From NCBI GenBank assembly GCA_913031645.1, contig CAJWFB010000013.1, positions 1 through 35,985 of the forward strand: a stretch of DNA of 35,985 nt, in the 5' to 3' direction. Position 1 is the stretch's first letter; every line of letters starts with the position of its first letter. This document shows positions 7,699 through 16,447 of the stretch, piece after piece. The stretch is from an uncultured Cellvibrionales bacterium (GTDB lineage: Bacteria; Pseudomonadota; Gammaproteobacteria; Pseudomonadales; Porticoccaceae). The notes under the pieces were generated by a model, which did not search any database, was not told the origin of the DNA, and saw only the letters and a program-made list of their open reading frames with translations. A program made the position numbers and the translations under genes.

Positions 7699-8733
7699 AT
7701 GACAAATTCTCAGCAAAAGTTATTTGGTAAACGGAGCTTTTTGGACTTTACGCTAAATGGCAAGCCTATTGAGGGGAAGCCTCACCTCATGATCGACAAT
7801 AATGTTAGGGTCGAGCTGTGGGATAATGGCGTTCTGTATTTTCATCCCCAGGGGGATTCACTGCAACAGTCTATTTTATTGTCTGTAGGTGTTCATGGCA
7901 ATGAAACTGCACCCATAGAAATTATCGATCAGCTAGTGAGTGATATTTTTGCTGGGAAAATAGTGGTCAAGCAAAATTTATTGATCGTGATCGCCAATCT
8001 ACAATCAATAAAGGCAAGTTGTCGCGAAGTAGTCGAAAATATGAACCGACTATTTAATAATAATTTCACCCCTAAAAGTGATGATAGCGATGAGCGAGAG
8101 AGAAGTCGCCGGCTTATGAAATATAGTCAGCATTTTTTCAATCAGCCGGCGCTACAAAAAGTACACTACGATTTGCATACTGCTATTAGAGGCTCCGTGT
8201 ATAAGAAATTCGCGATCTCCCCCAATGCCTGTGAATTGCCGACCACTGGATATCAATACGGCTTATTAGGGCAGTGGGGCATTGAAGCTATATTAAGTAC
8301 ACAACAAAATAGTCCAACGTATTCGGCCTTTACCGCCAACACTTGTGGTGCAACCAGTTTCACACTCGAGCTTGGGCAAGTAAAACCGTTTGGTGAAAAT
8401 GACTTAGATGATTTTTCGTCAGTGATCGCCGGACTTAAGGCTACGATCAGTGATGATGAATATTTGCCAATGAATAATAAAGTTGCCAAACGCTTTAGTG
8501 TTGCCGTTGAGGTACTCAAGCAAACTGACAATTTTCGTCTTGGTTTTTCAAGTGATACGGTCAATTTTACAGAATTTGAAGTGGGCGATGTGTTGGCAAC
8601 AGACAAAGACTACCAGTACATTGTGGCTAGCAGCGGCGAGCGAATTTTATTTCCTAATGAACAGGTTGCTATTGGGCAACGAGCACTGGTCATCATCAGG
8701 CCCCAAGATAACGTAGAAGCGAGTACCCTATGA
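7699..8733 (+). CDS. astE: succinylglutamate desuccinylase
   Basis: AstE completes the pathway by hydrolysing N-succinylglutamate to glutamate and succinate. The 344-residue product belongs to the zinc carboxypeptidase-like AstE/AspA family. The zinc ligands His66 and Glu69 lie in GVHGNETAP and the third, His160, in YDLHTAIRG; Glu224 in FTLELGQ is the likely general base. It begins four bases after astB, and its TGA overlaps the ATG of the argC-like gene (ATGA at 8730-8733). In canonical operons an astD aldehyde dehydrogenase would be found nearby; here the overlapping partner is an acyl-phosphate reductase instead. Confidence 0.95.
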   Translation: MTNSQQKLFGKRSFLDFTLNGKPIEGKPHLMIDNNVRVELWDNGVLYFHPQGDSLQQSILLSVGVHGNETAPIEIIDQLVSDIFAGKIVVKQNLLIVIANLQSIKASCREVVENMNRLFNNNFTPKSDDSDERERSRRLMKYSQHFFNQPALQKVHYDLHTAIRGSVYKKFAISPNACELPTTGYQYGLLGQWGIEAILSTQQNSPTYSAFTANTCGATSFTLELGQVKPFGENDLDDFSSVIAGLKATISDDEYLPMNNKVAKRFSVAVEVLKQTDNFRLGFSSDTVNFTEFEVGDVLATDKDYQYIVASSGERILFPNEQVAIGQRALVIIRPQDNVEASTL

Positions 8734-9788
8734 ACAAAACTAAAGTCTCTATTATTGGCGGCTCAGGCTACCTTGCAGCCGAGTTACTGCGTAATTTGTT
8801 GAGTCGTGAAGATGTAGAAATATTGCGCGTCTCTAGCAAGGATCATATCGGCAAAAATATTGGTGAAGTTAATCGCTCCTTCTGGGGACTGAGTGACATT
8901 ATTCTTGAAGATATACCACCACGTGAGTGTGCCGCAGGCGCGGACATTGTATTCCTTGCCATGCCACATGTAATAACAGCACGAGTGGCTATGGAATTGT
9001 TTGAGTTAGATGTTCGAATTATCGACTTGTCCGGTGACTTCCGTCTTAAAAAGCTCAGCGATTACACGCGCTACTATGCAGATCAGCACCCTTGTCCTGA
9101 CCGTTTAGGCTCCTTTGTTTATGGCATGCCTGAATTGCATGCGCAGCAAATTAAGACCGCCAAACATGTGGCTAACCCCGGTTGTTTTGCCACCTGCATA
9201 GCCACGTCTTTACTTCCTTTGGCGAATGCGGGTCATATGCGCAAATCGGCGGTTAGGATTGTGGCTTTGACCGGTTCAAGTGGTTCAGGGGTGCATCCAC
9301 AGGCGGGTAATCATCACGCTGTCCGCAGCAACAATTTGAAAGCCTACAAAGTCTTTGATCATCAGCACACTCCAGAAATATTGCAAACCTTAACCTCGGC
9401 AGGGGCGGGTGAGGTCAAGCTCGATTTTGTACCTGTCTCTGCGCCACTCTCGCGAGGAATGATGTCAATTACTCAGCTTGATATGCCCGTCGGTCTCAGC
9501 GAGGATGAATTGCGTGAAATGTATGAAGCCTACTACCACGATTTTCCGTTAATTTCGGTATTACCCAAGGGCATTGCTCCGGAGGTTGTTGCCATTAAAA
9601 ACTCTGCTCGTATAGAAATTGGTATTGATATCAGTGAGACCCACAGTGACGGGTCAAAAACATTATGTGTGACCAGCGTATTGGATAACCTCATCAAAGG
9701 TGGTGCAGGTCAGGCTATGCAGAACTTTAATTTGATGACCGGCCACGACAATAACTATCAGTTGGACTCATTAGGGATGTGGCCATGA
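8730..9788 (+). CDS. ArgC/LysY-like N-acyl-gamma-glutamyl-phosphate reductase in the AST operon
   Basis: The 352-residue protein belongs to the N-acetyl-gamma-glutamyl-phosphate reductase family. Seen: Rossmann motif GGSGYLAAELLR (10-21), catalytic Cys152 in NPGCFATC, TGSSGSGVHPQAG (181-193), the HQHTPEI motif (211-217), and the C-terminal LIKGGAGQAMQNFNLM (321-336). The glycine-rich and HH-containing central segments look closer to the LysY/long ArgC branch than to the short form. In biosynthesis the family reduces acyl-phosphates to semialdehydes. Here it shares ATGA overlaps with astE and with the argB-like gene, inside a catabolic operon lacking astD. I infer it oxidises N-succinylglutamate semialdehyde with phosphate and NAD(P)+ to the acyl phosphate. 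A plain biosynthetic argC is the alternative. Confidence 0.88.
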   Translation: MNKTKVSIIGGSGYLAAELLRNLLSREDVEILRVSSKDHIGKNIGEVNRSFWGLSDIILEDIPPRECAAGADIVFLAMPHVITARVAMELFELDVRIIDLSGDFRLKKLSDYTRYYADQHPCPDRLGSFVYGMPELHAQQIKTAKHVANPGCFATCIATSLLPLANAGHMRKSAVRIVALTGSSGSGVHPQAGNHHAVRSNNLKAYKVFDHQHTPEILQTLTSAGAGEVKLDFVPVSAPLSRGMMSITQLDMPVGLSEDELREMYEAYYHDFPLISVLPKGIAPEVVAIKNSARIEIGIDISETHSDGSKTLCVTSVLDNLIKGGAGQAMQNFNLMTGHDNNYQLDSLGMWP

Positions 9789-10639
9789 TTAATCAGGGGG
9801 GTTCTAAAGTGGACCAGAGACCTCTGGCGGTGGTCAAAGTGGGTGGCGATATTTTACTCGATGAGATTCAACGGGTCGGTTTAGCAAAAAACCTGATCGG
9901 GCTAATCAGTGAGAATTGGCGCGTAGTAGTTTTGCATGGTGGCGGACCACAACTGTCTGCGATGCAATCTCGCTGCGGTATAGAGCCACGTAAAGTTGCC
10001 GGGCGACGGGTTACTAGTCAAGAAGATTTAGTGTTGGTTAAACAGGTGTTATGTGGCCAGGTAAATGTTGATCTTGTATCTATCATGCAGGCTAATGGGG
10101 TCGATGCATTTGGTTGCCATGGTGCATCGGGGAAGCTTATTCAGGCCGAAAAGCGTCCACTGACAAAAGTGTCCGGTGGAGGTTCTGAACCTATAGACTT
10201 CGGTCAAGTGGGCGATGTTACGTCGATTAACACTGAGCTTTTAGGTAGCTTATTGTCAGCTAATATAGTGCCCGTCATTGCGTCTTTAGGAATCAATGCT
10301 AAGGGTGACGTTTTTAATATTAATGCCGATACCACGGTGGTGCAGATTGCCCGACAAATGTCGGCAGAACTGCTCATTTTTGTCACCGGCATCGGTGGTA
10401 TTTTTCACGACATAAAAGATCCAAACAGTCGTTTTCCCTCTTTAGACGCAACCGCGGCAAGGCAGCATATCATTAGCGGCGTCATTGTCGATGGTATGAT
10501 ACCAAAGGTGGAAGAAGCCTTGTCATTGTTAGAATCAGGTGTCGATACTATTGCCATTGTTGATACTCGTGATGCCTCAGCATTTAATAGTATTGCTAAA
10601 GGTAACGCAGAGTATGGCACATTGATCCGAGCGTCATAA
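9785..10639 (+). CDS. ArgB-like N-acylglutamate kinase in the AST operon
   Basis: This amino acid kinase family protein (284 residues from the ATG at 9785) resembles N-acetylglutamate kinase. Visible: VVKVGGDIL at the N-terminus (phosphate-binding lysine), LHGGGPQ (acyl-substrate/phosphate loop), GRRVTSQEDL, FNINADT (substrate-binding Asn and catalytic-site Asp), and DGMIPKVEEAL (nucleotide-site lysine). A GTG at 9779 is an alternative start, but the ATG forms an ATGA overlap with the reductase stop, copying the astE junction. ArgB normally phosphorylates acetylglutamate. Placed after astE and the ArgC-like reductase, it may instead run toward ATP synthesis from succinylglutamyl phosphate; this is inference. 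It is the last gene of the operon. Confidence 0.87.
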   Translation: MINQGGSKVDQRPLAVVKVGGDILLDEIQRVGLAKNLIGLISENWRVVVLHGGGPQLSAMQSRCGIEPRKVAGRRVTSQEDLVLVKQVLCGQVNVDLVSIMQANGVDAFGCHGASGKLIQAEKRPLTKVSGGGSEPIDFGQVGDVTSINTELLGSLLSANIVPVIASLGINAKGDVFNINADTTVVQIARQMSAELLIFVTGIGGIFHDIKDPNSRFPSLDATAARQHIISGVIVDGMIPKVEEALSLLESGVDTIAIVDTRDASAFNSIAKGNAEYGTLIRAS

Positions 10640-10878
10640 ACGCCTAAAAAACCACTTCGACTTTTCCTAGCCATAAGTATTGTTTAGGAATTCAGTATTG
10701 GGCCTGCACCGTTTTTTAGCACTTAAATAATCTATTAGAGACGCAATGAAGCCTTTCACTGGGGTTGTGTACTTCAGTTAGGTTGCTTTAGACTACGCTA
10801 AAATAATTTAAACATTTCTATGAAATACGGCGCTTTTTAACCCCCAAACTGACCAATAACCTAAATCAAGGATGAGAG

Positions 10879-13260
10879 ATGAAATTTTTTTATGTTCCAC
10901 TGGGTATAACAATGATCGCTCTGGCTGGATGCCAGACCGAGACTAAGAACTCATTACAATATCAAGTGGAAATTACCCGTACAGAATTTGGTATTCCCCA
11001 TATTAAAGCCGCGAACTACGGTAGCCTAGGATACGGTGAAGCTTATGCCTCTGCACAAGATCACGTGTGCAATATGGCTGTTGCCCTAATGTCCGCTAAA
11101 GGTGAAACCGCGCAGTATCTGGGGGCGGGTCATGACAGCGCTTATGTGCATAGTGACATGGTCATTAAGGCCTTAAAAATACCAGATAAGGGCCGTGAGG
11201 CACTTAGCGCTCAGCCTGAAAGGATCAAAGAATGGATTGGGGGGTATGCGGCAGGTTATAACCGCTATCTTAAGGATTCCTCAGGCGAATTTGGCTCCTG
11301 GTGTGATAATGCACCCTGGGTCAGGTCCGCCAGTGCAGAAGATTTTATGACGCAGTATGTAGCCTTAGTGCATACCCTAACGCGCATGGCGGGCGCTGTT
11401 GTAGCGGCTCAACCCCCAGAAACAGTTGGCGCCATTGAAGTATCGTACTCACAACAAGTCGCGGCAATCAATGCTATTCAGCTCGAAGGTATGGGGTCCA
11501 ATGCATGGGCGTTTGGCGCCAAGGCCACTGAAAATGGCACCGGCGCGCTATTAGCTAACCCACATTATCCCTGGTATGGCACAAGCCGATTTTGGGAAAA
11601 GCATTTGACTATTCCTGGCGAATTAGACGTCTACGGCGCTAATTTAGTTGGCACTGCGGGTGTTGCTGTTGGGTTCAATAAGGCCGTTGGCTGGACACAT
11701 ACAGTGTCAGACTCTAAGCGCGTTGTTCTTTATCAACTTAGTTTGAATCCTGAGGACCCAACGCAGTACCGTTACGAGGGAGAGTGGCGCTCTCTCGAAG
11801 CGCGGGATGTATCGGTCAACATGCAAACTGATGATGGGATGCAAATAAAGACCACAACGGTTTGGTTTAGCCATCATGGGCCGGTTGTTGAAATGCCAGG
11901 CCTTGGCTGGACTGCCAGCACAGCTTATGCGGCTCGTGATGCAAACAGTGACAATATTCATGTTATGTCGCAGTGGTTGGCAATGGGCAAAGCCCAGTCT
12001 ATGGATGAATTTATCGAAGCGCATAAAACCTATAATGCGATGCCGTGGGTCAACACCATATCAACCAGCGCCGAAGGGCGTGCCGTGTACTTGGACAACA
12101 CAAATGTGGGTGCACTTAGTCCAGAAGCCATTAAGGCATGGAATGCACGCATCGAAAAGGTGCCTCAATTAAAGCAAATGTACTTAACTAAGGGGTTGGT
12201 TATTTTGGATGGAAGTACTCGTCGCGACGAGTGGATCTCTCACCCAGATGCCTTAACCACGGGCACCACGCCATTTGCGCAGCGGCCATTGATTGAAAGT
12301 GAGTTTTACGTATTTAACGCCAATGACAGTTACTGGCTGAGCGATCCAAAACAGCCAACAACGGGTTATTCCCCGCTGTATGGCGCTACCGAAACGCCTC
12401 GCAGTGCCAGAACTCGGATGAATATTCATTTGCTGGAAGGCTTAGACGGATTTGATTTTCGCGGTGAGGATGGGCTGTTTTCAATCAAAGAGATCCAAGC
12501 GGCTCTGTTTGATAACTCTGGGTTAACAGCGCATTTACTCAAACCTCAGCTACTTGCGCAATGCCAACAGAATCCAACAGTGTCCATAAATAAGGATTCA
12601 ATTGATTTAACCGAAGCCTGTGCCATTTTGGCACGTTGGGATAATCGCTATGACGTAGATAGTCAAGGTGCAGCATTGTTCAGGGAATGGATTACTCGGT
12701 ATGACTACACCGCGACACAGTACCCAGGACAGCTATTTGCAGGCGAATTTAATACAAAAAAACCGGCGATTACACCAGCAGGGCTTAGCCAATCGGACAG
12801 CCCACTCGCCGCACTTGCAGAGGCTGTTTCGCTTTTAAACGAACACGATATTGCGCTGGACAGCCCATTGGGTGATTTACAGAAAGCACACCGCGCTGGT
12901 ACAACATTCTCTGTGCATGGTGGTAATCGGTATGAGGGCATTGCTAACCTTCAGGTGACTGGGGCTCATATTGATTCACCTATCTTCTCAGGCAGTAATG
13001 ATCGTTTAGGAGATAGCAAAACCTTGAGTAGCAGCGGTTACAACATTGCTCATGGTTCGAGTTTCATAATGGCACTTAATTTTAGCGATAAGGGCCCCCA
13101 GGCTCAGGCTATTTTGTCGTATAGCCAGTCGGGCGCGCCAAAGGCTGACTATTTTAGTGATCAAACCGCGCGCTATCGCGATAAACAATGGCGAGATATT
13201 CGTTTTAAGCCTAGCGATATTGCCAAATATTCATCTAGCCATTTGTCACTGTCAGAATAG
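10879..13260 (+). CDS. penicillin acylase family Ntn-hydrolase, predicted lipoprotein
   Basis: The 793-residue precursor belongs to the penicillin amidase/aculeacin A acylase/acyl-homoserine lactone acylase superfamily (S45). Members self-cleave to alpha and beta chains; the new N-terminal Ser is the nucleophile. Here it is Ser207 in MGSNAWAFG, preceded by Gly206, the standard cleavage junction. The N-terminus carries a lipobox, IALAGC, with Cys18, so the mature enzyme is probably lipid-anchored facing the periplasm. It hydrolyses an amide bond of an N-acyl compound; beta-lactam, AHL, cyclic lipopeptide or another amide cannot be distinguished. It starts 239 bases after the arginine operon, and a GATGAGAG precedes the ATG. 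It probably has its own promoter. Confidence 0.9.
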   Translation: MKFFYVPLGITMIALAGCQTETKNSLQYQVEITRTEFGIPHIKAANYGSLGYGEAYASAQDHVCNMAVALMSAKGETAQYLGAGHDSAYVHSDMVIKALKIPDKGREALSAQPERIKEWIGGYAAGYNRYLKDSSGEFGSWCDNAPWVRSASAEDFMTQYVALVHTLTRMAGAVVAAQPPETVGAIEVSYSQQVAAINAIQLEGMGSNAWAFGAKATENGTGALLANPHYPWYGTSRFWEKHLTIPGELDVYGANLVGTAGVAVGFNKAVGWTHTVSDSKRVVLYQLSLNPEDPTQYRYEGEWRSLEARDVSVNMQTDDGMQIKTTTVWFSHHGPVVEMPGLGWTASTAYAARDANSDNIHVMSQWLAMGKAQSMDEFIEAHKTYNAMPWVNTISTSAEGRAVYLDNTNVGALSPEAIKAWNARIEKVPQLKQMYLTKGLVILDGSTRRDEWISHPDALTTGTTPFAQRPLIESEFYVFNANDSYWLSDPKQPTTGYSPLYGATETPRSARTRMNIHLLEGLDGFDFRGEDGLFSIKEIQAALFDNSGLTAHLLKPQLLAQCQQNPTVSINKDSIDLTEACAILARWDNRYDVDSQGAALFREWITRYDYTATQYPGQLFAGEFNTKKPAITPAGLSQSDSPLAALAEAVSLLNEHDIALDSPLGDLQKAHRAGTTFSVHGGNRYEGIANLQVTGAHIDSPIFSGSNDRLGDSKTLSSSGYNIAHGSSFIMALNFSDKGPQAQAILSYSQSGAPKADYFSDQTARYRDKQWRDIRFKPSDIAKYSSSHLSLSE

Positions 13261-13297
13261 CGGCTTAAATCATTTTAAACAGGAAATTTGACTGCCG

Positions 13298-14215
13298 ATG
13301 AATTACTTACGTCCCCTCTATCCGTTTTTACTTGGTTGGGCTTTGGTTTTAAACACATCGTCTTTTGCGGATATTGGTCTCATCAATGGACTTGGTCAGC
13401 TGGTTCTTTTTGGTCTGGTAGTATGTCTACCCATTTGGCGTACCGGCCGAATGAGTTATGTTGATATTGGTTGGCCCTGGGGTCTGGTTTTACTTGGAGT
13501 GGCCAGTTTCTTTTACAGCGACGGTTATTGGTTGCGCTCACTTGCGGTGAGTATGGTGCTAATTCTCATCGGTCTACGCATGGGCTTGGGAGCGTTAAAG
13601 ATGTGGCAGATGGGTCTGCTAAAGAACGAGTTTCCGCGTTATCAATATCAACGCATACGCTGGGAAAAAGAGGGTAAAAATAATGTGCCACTGGCGCTCC
13701 AGGTGGACGCTATTTCTCAGGGTCTGGCTAATGCGTCTTTTTTAGCATTGCCTGTCTTCATTATTGCCTCAAACAGCACGTCAGAGTTTTTACTATTGGA
13801 GGTGTTCGGCCTAGTGATCTGGTTATTGGCATTCGCCTTGGAAACCGTGGCTGACTTTCAAAAAATGGGCTTTTTACGGGACATGAAAAAGGCGGGTAAA
13901 CGGCGTCAAGTCTGCGATGTCGGATTGTGGCGTTACTGCCGACACCCGAATTATTTTGCTGAGTGGATGGTCTGGAATGGGTTGATAGTAGCAGCGATAC
14001 CTTCATGGCTGGCACTACAGAGTACTGAAAATACGTTAATTTGGCTGTTACTTGGGCTGGGTCTGTTGTTCACCTCTAAAGTGATGTATACCACACTGGT
14101 TTACACAACCGGCGCGGTACCGTCGGAGTATTATTCGGCGCAAAAAAGGCCGGACTATAAAGACTACCAGCAAAACACCAATCGTTTTTTCCCTGGCCCC
14201 CGGCGAAATGGATAA
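13298..14215 (+). CDS. DUF1295 family membrane protein (steroid 5-alpha-reductase / ICMT-like fold)
   Basis: The 305-residue integral membrane protein has several hydrophobic segments (about 8-26, 30-47, 58-74, 80-98, 145-160, 165-185, 222-240, 245-265). It ends with the signature of the steroid 5-alpha-reductase C-terminal/isoprenylcysteine methyltransferase fold: LWRYCRHPNYFAEWMVWNG at about 210-228 followed by a C-terminal YQQNTNRFFPGP. In related enzymes the RHPNY segment binds the NADPH or SAM cofactor. Bacterial DUF1295 members have mostly unknown reactions; lipid reduction or methylation is possible. It is 37 bases downstream of the acylase and may be co-transcribed with it. Confidence 0.85.
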   Translation: MNYLRPLYPFLLGWALVLNTSSFADIGLINGLGQLVLFGLVVCLPIWRTGRMSYVDIGWPWGLVLLGVASFFYSDGYWLRSLAVSMVLILIGLRMGLGALKMWQMGLLKNEFPRYQYQRIRWEKEGKNNVPLALQVDAISQGLANASFLALPVFIIASNSTSEFLLLEVFGLVIWLLAFALETVADFQKMGFLRDMKKAGKRRQVCDVGLWRYCRHPNYFAEWMVWNGLIVAAIPSWLALQSTENTLIWLLLGLGLLFTSKVMYTTLVYTTGAVPSEYYSAQKRPDYKDYQQNTNRFFPGPRRNG

Positions 14216-14282
14216 CTAAGATTTGAATGCATGTAGTATGGTTACTTTGGTATAACGAGTGTAACAGAGGAGTTCGAGCGGA

Positions 14283-14651
14283 ATGAGTTTTTGGTTTTTG
14301 ATCATGGCAGCGGCGCTGTCGTTGTTAGGTGCTTTTTTTCATGGCGTTATTGGCGGACGCCTTTACATGCAAAACATTAACAGCAGTGAATTGGAATCTT
14401 TGACTAAGTCACTGAGTCTGGTGAGCTGGCATGTTTTTACAATCTTCCTTTTAGTCAGCACCTTTACATTTGGCTATCTAGCCTATTACCCAGAAGTCAG
14501 CAGTGTTGCTTATGCAATCATCGCGATCAACCTCTTGGGCGCCGCTTTATTTATTGTGCTGGGTCTAGGTAATCATCGTATTCTGCTTAAAATGCCTGGC
14601 GCTTATTTGATGGGCGGGACGGCCCTACTGGCTTGGCTAGGGGTGGGATAA
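14283..14651 (+). CDS. small four-helix membrane protein of unknown function
   Basis: The 122-residue product is almost entirely membrane-embedded, with helices at about 3-25, 46-68, 73-95 and 102-120. A GAGGAG lies ten bases before the ATG. I do not recognise a family. His20 in the first helix, His50 at the start of the second and an NHR between helices three and four are the only notable polar positions. It lies 67 bases after the DUF1295 gene on the same strand and is followed by a convergent HxlR regulator. Confidence 0.7.
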   Translation: MSFWFLIMAAALSLLGAFFHGVIGGRLYMQNINSSELESLTKSLSLVSWHVFTIFLLVSTFTFGYLAYYPEVSSVAYAIIAINLLGAALFIVLGLGNHRILLKMPGAYLMGGTALLAWLGVG

Positions 14652-14710
14652 CCATTAGACAAGCAAAACTTAATACATCGTGTTGATAATAAGAGTATTT
14701 GAGCGTTAGC

Positions 14711-15070
14711 CTAGTCTAAAACAACATTAGAGGCAGGGTCCTTCCTTTCTGAGATACCTTCCATTAATGTTTGGTTTTCCGTGCTCCACTTGCATAGTGA
14801 ATCCATTACTGGCATAAAAGATTGACCAAACGCGGTCAGAGAATACTCAACTTTTGGTGGAATGACCTCAAACACTGTGCGATCAATTAACAAATCTCTT
14901 TCTAACTCGCGCAGCTGCTTAGTCAACATTTGCTGAGTAATAGGCGATAAAGTTCGCTTTAGCTCTCCGAATCTGACAGGATCACCCCGCAAATTGTAGA
15001 TGATGGCAATTTTCCACTTACCACCAATAAGCTTTAAGGCGTTTACCACTGGGCTTGCACATTTAGTCAT
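14711..15070 (-). CDS. HxlR-family winged-helix transcriptional regulator
   Basis: The 119-residue protein matches the HxlR family: CASPVVNALKLIGGKWKIAI at residues 4-23, RFGELKRTLSPITQQMLTKQ in the recognition-helix region, and the wing PPKVEYSLT. These dimeric MarR-like regulators often control a divergent oxidoreductase gene and sense electrophiles or quinones through a Cys near the N-terminus; Cys4 is present here. The divergent zinc-type MDR oxidoreductase starts 123 bases away, and the gap contains an inverted repeat. I infer autoregulation and control of that oxidoreductase. Confidence 0.92.
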   Translation of the reverse strand: MTKCASPVVNALKLIGGKWKIAIIYNLRGDPVRFGELKRTLSPITQQMLTKQLRELERDLLIDRTVFEVIPPKVEYSLTAFGQSFMPVMDSLCKWSTENQTLMEGISERKDPASNVVLD

Positions 15071-15083
15071 AGTTTGTATTTAT

Positions 15084-15142
15084 ATACCGGTATGATTATA
15101 TTGTCTACTTGTTAAAAACACTCCGGTCAATATATCATACCG
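15084..15142. promoter_or_regulatory. paired inverted repeat, candidate HxlR operator
   Basis: The bottom-strand reading of 15088-15103, CAATATAATCATACCG, recurs on the top strand at 15128-15142 as CAATATATCATACCG with one base missing. The two half-sites are therefore convergent and 24 bases apart. The left one includes a perfect 10-bp palindrome ATACCGGTAT (15084-15093). They sit in the 123-base gap between the HxlR gene and the divergent oxidoreductase gene, where an operator is expected. Binding is inferred. Confidence 0.6.
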
Positions 15143-15193
15143 TTCAGCAAAAACATAACCATCATGATTCATAAACCAAAAGGGTAAATCAGC

Positions 15194-16330
15194 ATGTCAG
15201 AACAGACTTCAAAAGAGATAATCTCCACAGTCACCAGTGCCGGCGACATAACCATTTCTATTGCGAATGTAGCAATGCCCAAGCCGTCAGATAATGAAGT
15301 GCTGATTAAAGTAGAGGCTGCCCCGATCAACCCATCCGACCTTGCACTACTTACCACCTTTGCTGCAGATCTAGGCAGCCTAACAGTGTCAGGTTCTGGT
15401 GACGACACTGTCGCTTCAATGAAAGTGCGTCCAGCGCTAATGAAAGCGATGACGCCTCGTTTAGACCAGCCTATGCAGGCAGGTAACGAGGGATCTGGTG
15501 TAGTAGTTGATGCCGGTGTTAATGCTAAAGAGCTTATTGGCAAGACAGTAGGTGTTGCAGGCGGAGCCATGTATTCTCAGTACCGATGTGTACCTGCCAG
15601 CAGCTGTTTGGTAATGGATGACAATACGACCTCTGCTGAAGCGGCCTCTTCATTTGTAAACCCATTAACGGCATTGGCGTTCATTGAAACCATGAAAATG
15701 GAAAATCATACGGCTATTGTCAACACGGCTGCAGCATCAAACCTAGGCCAAATGCTGGTTAAGATTTGTAAAGACGACGGCATTGCTCTTGTAAATATTG
15801 TGCGTAAAGCAGAGCACGTTGAGGTGCTTAAAAACTTGGGTGCAGAGTATGTCGTGAATACCAGCGAGGCGACTTTTACTAAAGATTTGGTGGCGGCATT
15901 AATTGCGACAGGTGCTACCTTAGCATTCGATGCGACGGGCGGCGGTAATGAAGGCAAGCTTCCGGGACAGATACTGGCTGCAATGGAAGTTGCTGCAAAC
16001 GCAACTGCTAAAGAATACAGCCGTTATGGTTCAGATACTTACAAGCAGGTGTATATCTATGGTGGCCTAGACCAATCGCCAACGATTCTAAACAGATCAT
16101 TTGGAATGCAATGGGGACTTGGCGGCTGGCTGTTAACGCCAATGATAGGACGAATCGGCATGGAGAAATTTGGCCAGATGCGTGCGCGAGTGGCTAAAGA
16201 AATTAAAACAACTTTTGCTAGCCACTACACCCAAGAGATCTCTTTTGAGGAGATGCTAAAGCCTGAAATAATACAAAGTTATGTAAAACAGGCAACCGGA
16301 ACCAAGTTTCTAGTAACGCCTCATAAATAA
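15194..16330 (+). CDS. MDR-family zinc-type oxidoreductase (quinone reductase-like)
   Basis: The 378-residue protein is a medium-chain dehydrogenase/reductase. The N-terminal GroES-like domain is visible (DNEVLIKVEAAPINPSDLAL, then AGNEGSGVV), followed by a Rossmann half: TAAASNLGQMLVKICKDDG, then LGAEYVVNTSE and FDATGGGNEGK. The structural and catalytic zinc cysteine cluster is not apparent, so it is closer to NADPH:quinone reductase-like members. It probably reduces a quinone, enone or other electrophile with NAD(P)H. The divergent HxlR regulator suggests induction by such a compound. An insertion at about residues 255-290 (MEVAANATAKEYSRYGSDTY) is longer than in classic quinone reductases. 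Confidence 0.85.
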   Translation: MSEQTSKEIISTVTSAGDITISIANVAMPKPSDNEVLIKVEAAPINPSDLALLTTFAADLGSLTVSGSGDDTVASMKVRPALMKAMTPRLDQPMQAGNEGSGVVVDAGVNAKELIGKTVGVAGGAMYSQYRCVPASSCLVMDDNTTSAEAASSFVNPLTALAFIETMKMENHTAIVNTAAASNLGQMLVKICKDDGIALVNIVRKAEHVEVLKNLGAEYVVNTSEATFTKDLVAALIATGATLAFDATGGGNEGKLPGQILAAMEVAANATAKEYSRYGSDTYKQVYIYGGLDQSPTILNRSFGMQWGLGGWLLTPMIGRIGMEKFGQMRARVAKEIKTTFASHYTQEISFEEMLKPEIIQSYVKQATGTKFLVTPHK

Positions 16331-16447
16331 GCGATTTTTTTAATAATAGAACGCCATCCACCGTTACTAAGCTTAAACTGACTAGCGTTGGTCGTGGCGC
16401 TCTTCGATTTTGTTGAGCTCGAACACATAAAAAGGGAGAGATTTAAT

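Noticed and set aside
8730..10639. Plain arginine biosynthetic argC-argB pair that happens to lie here
   Set aside because: Not excluded, but ATGA coupling to astE, the missing astD and the Lrp-linked catabolic operon make a catabolic role the better reading; this is left as a testable alternative.
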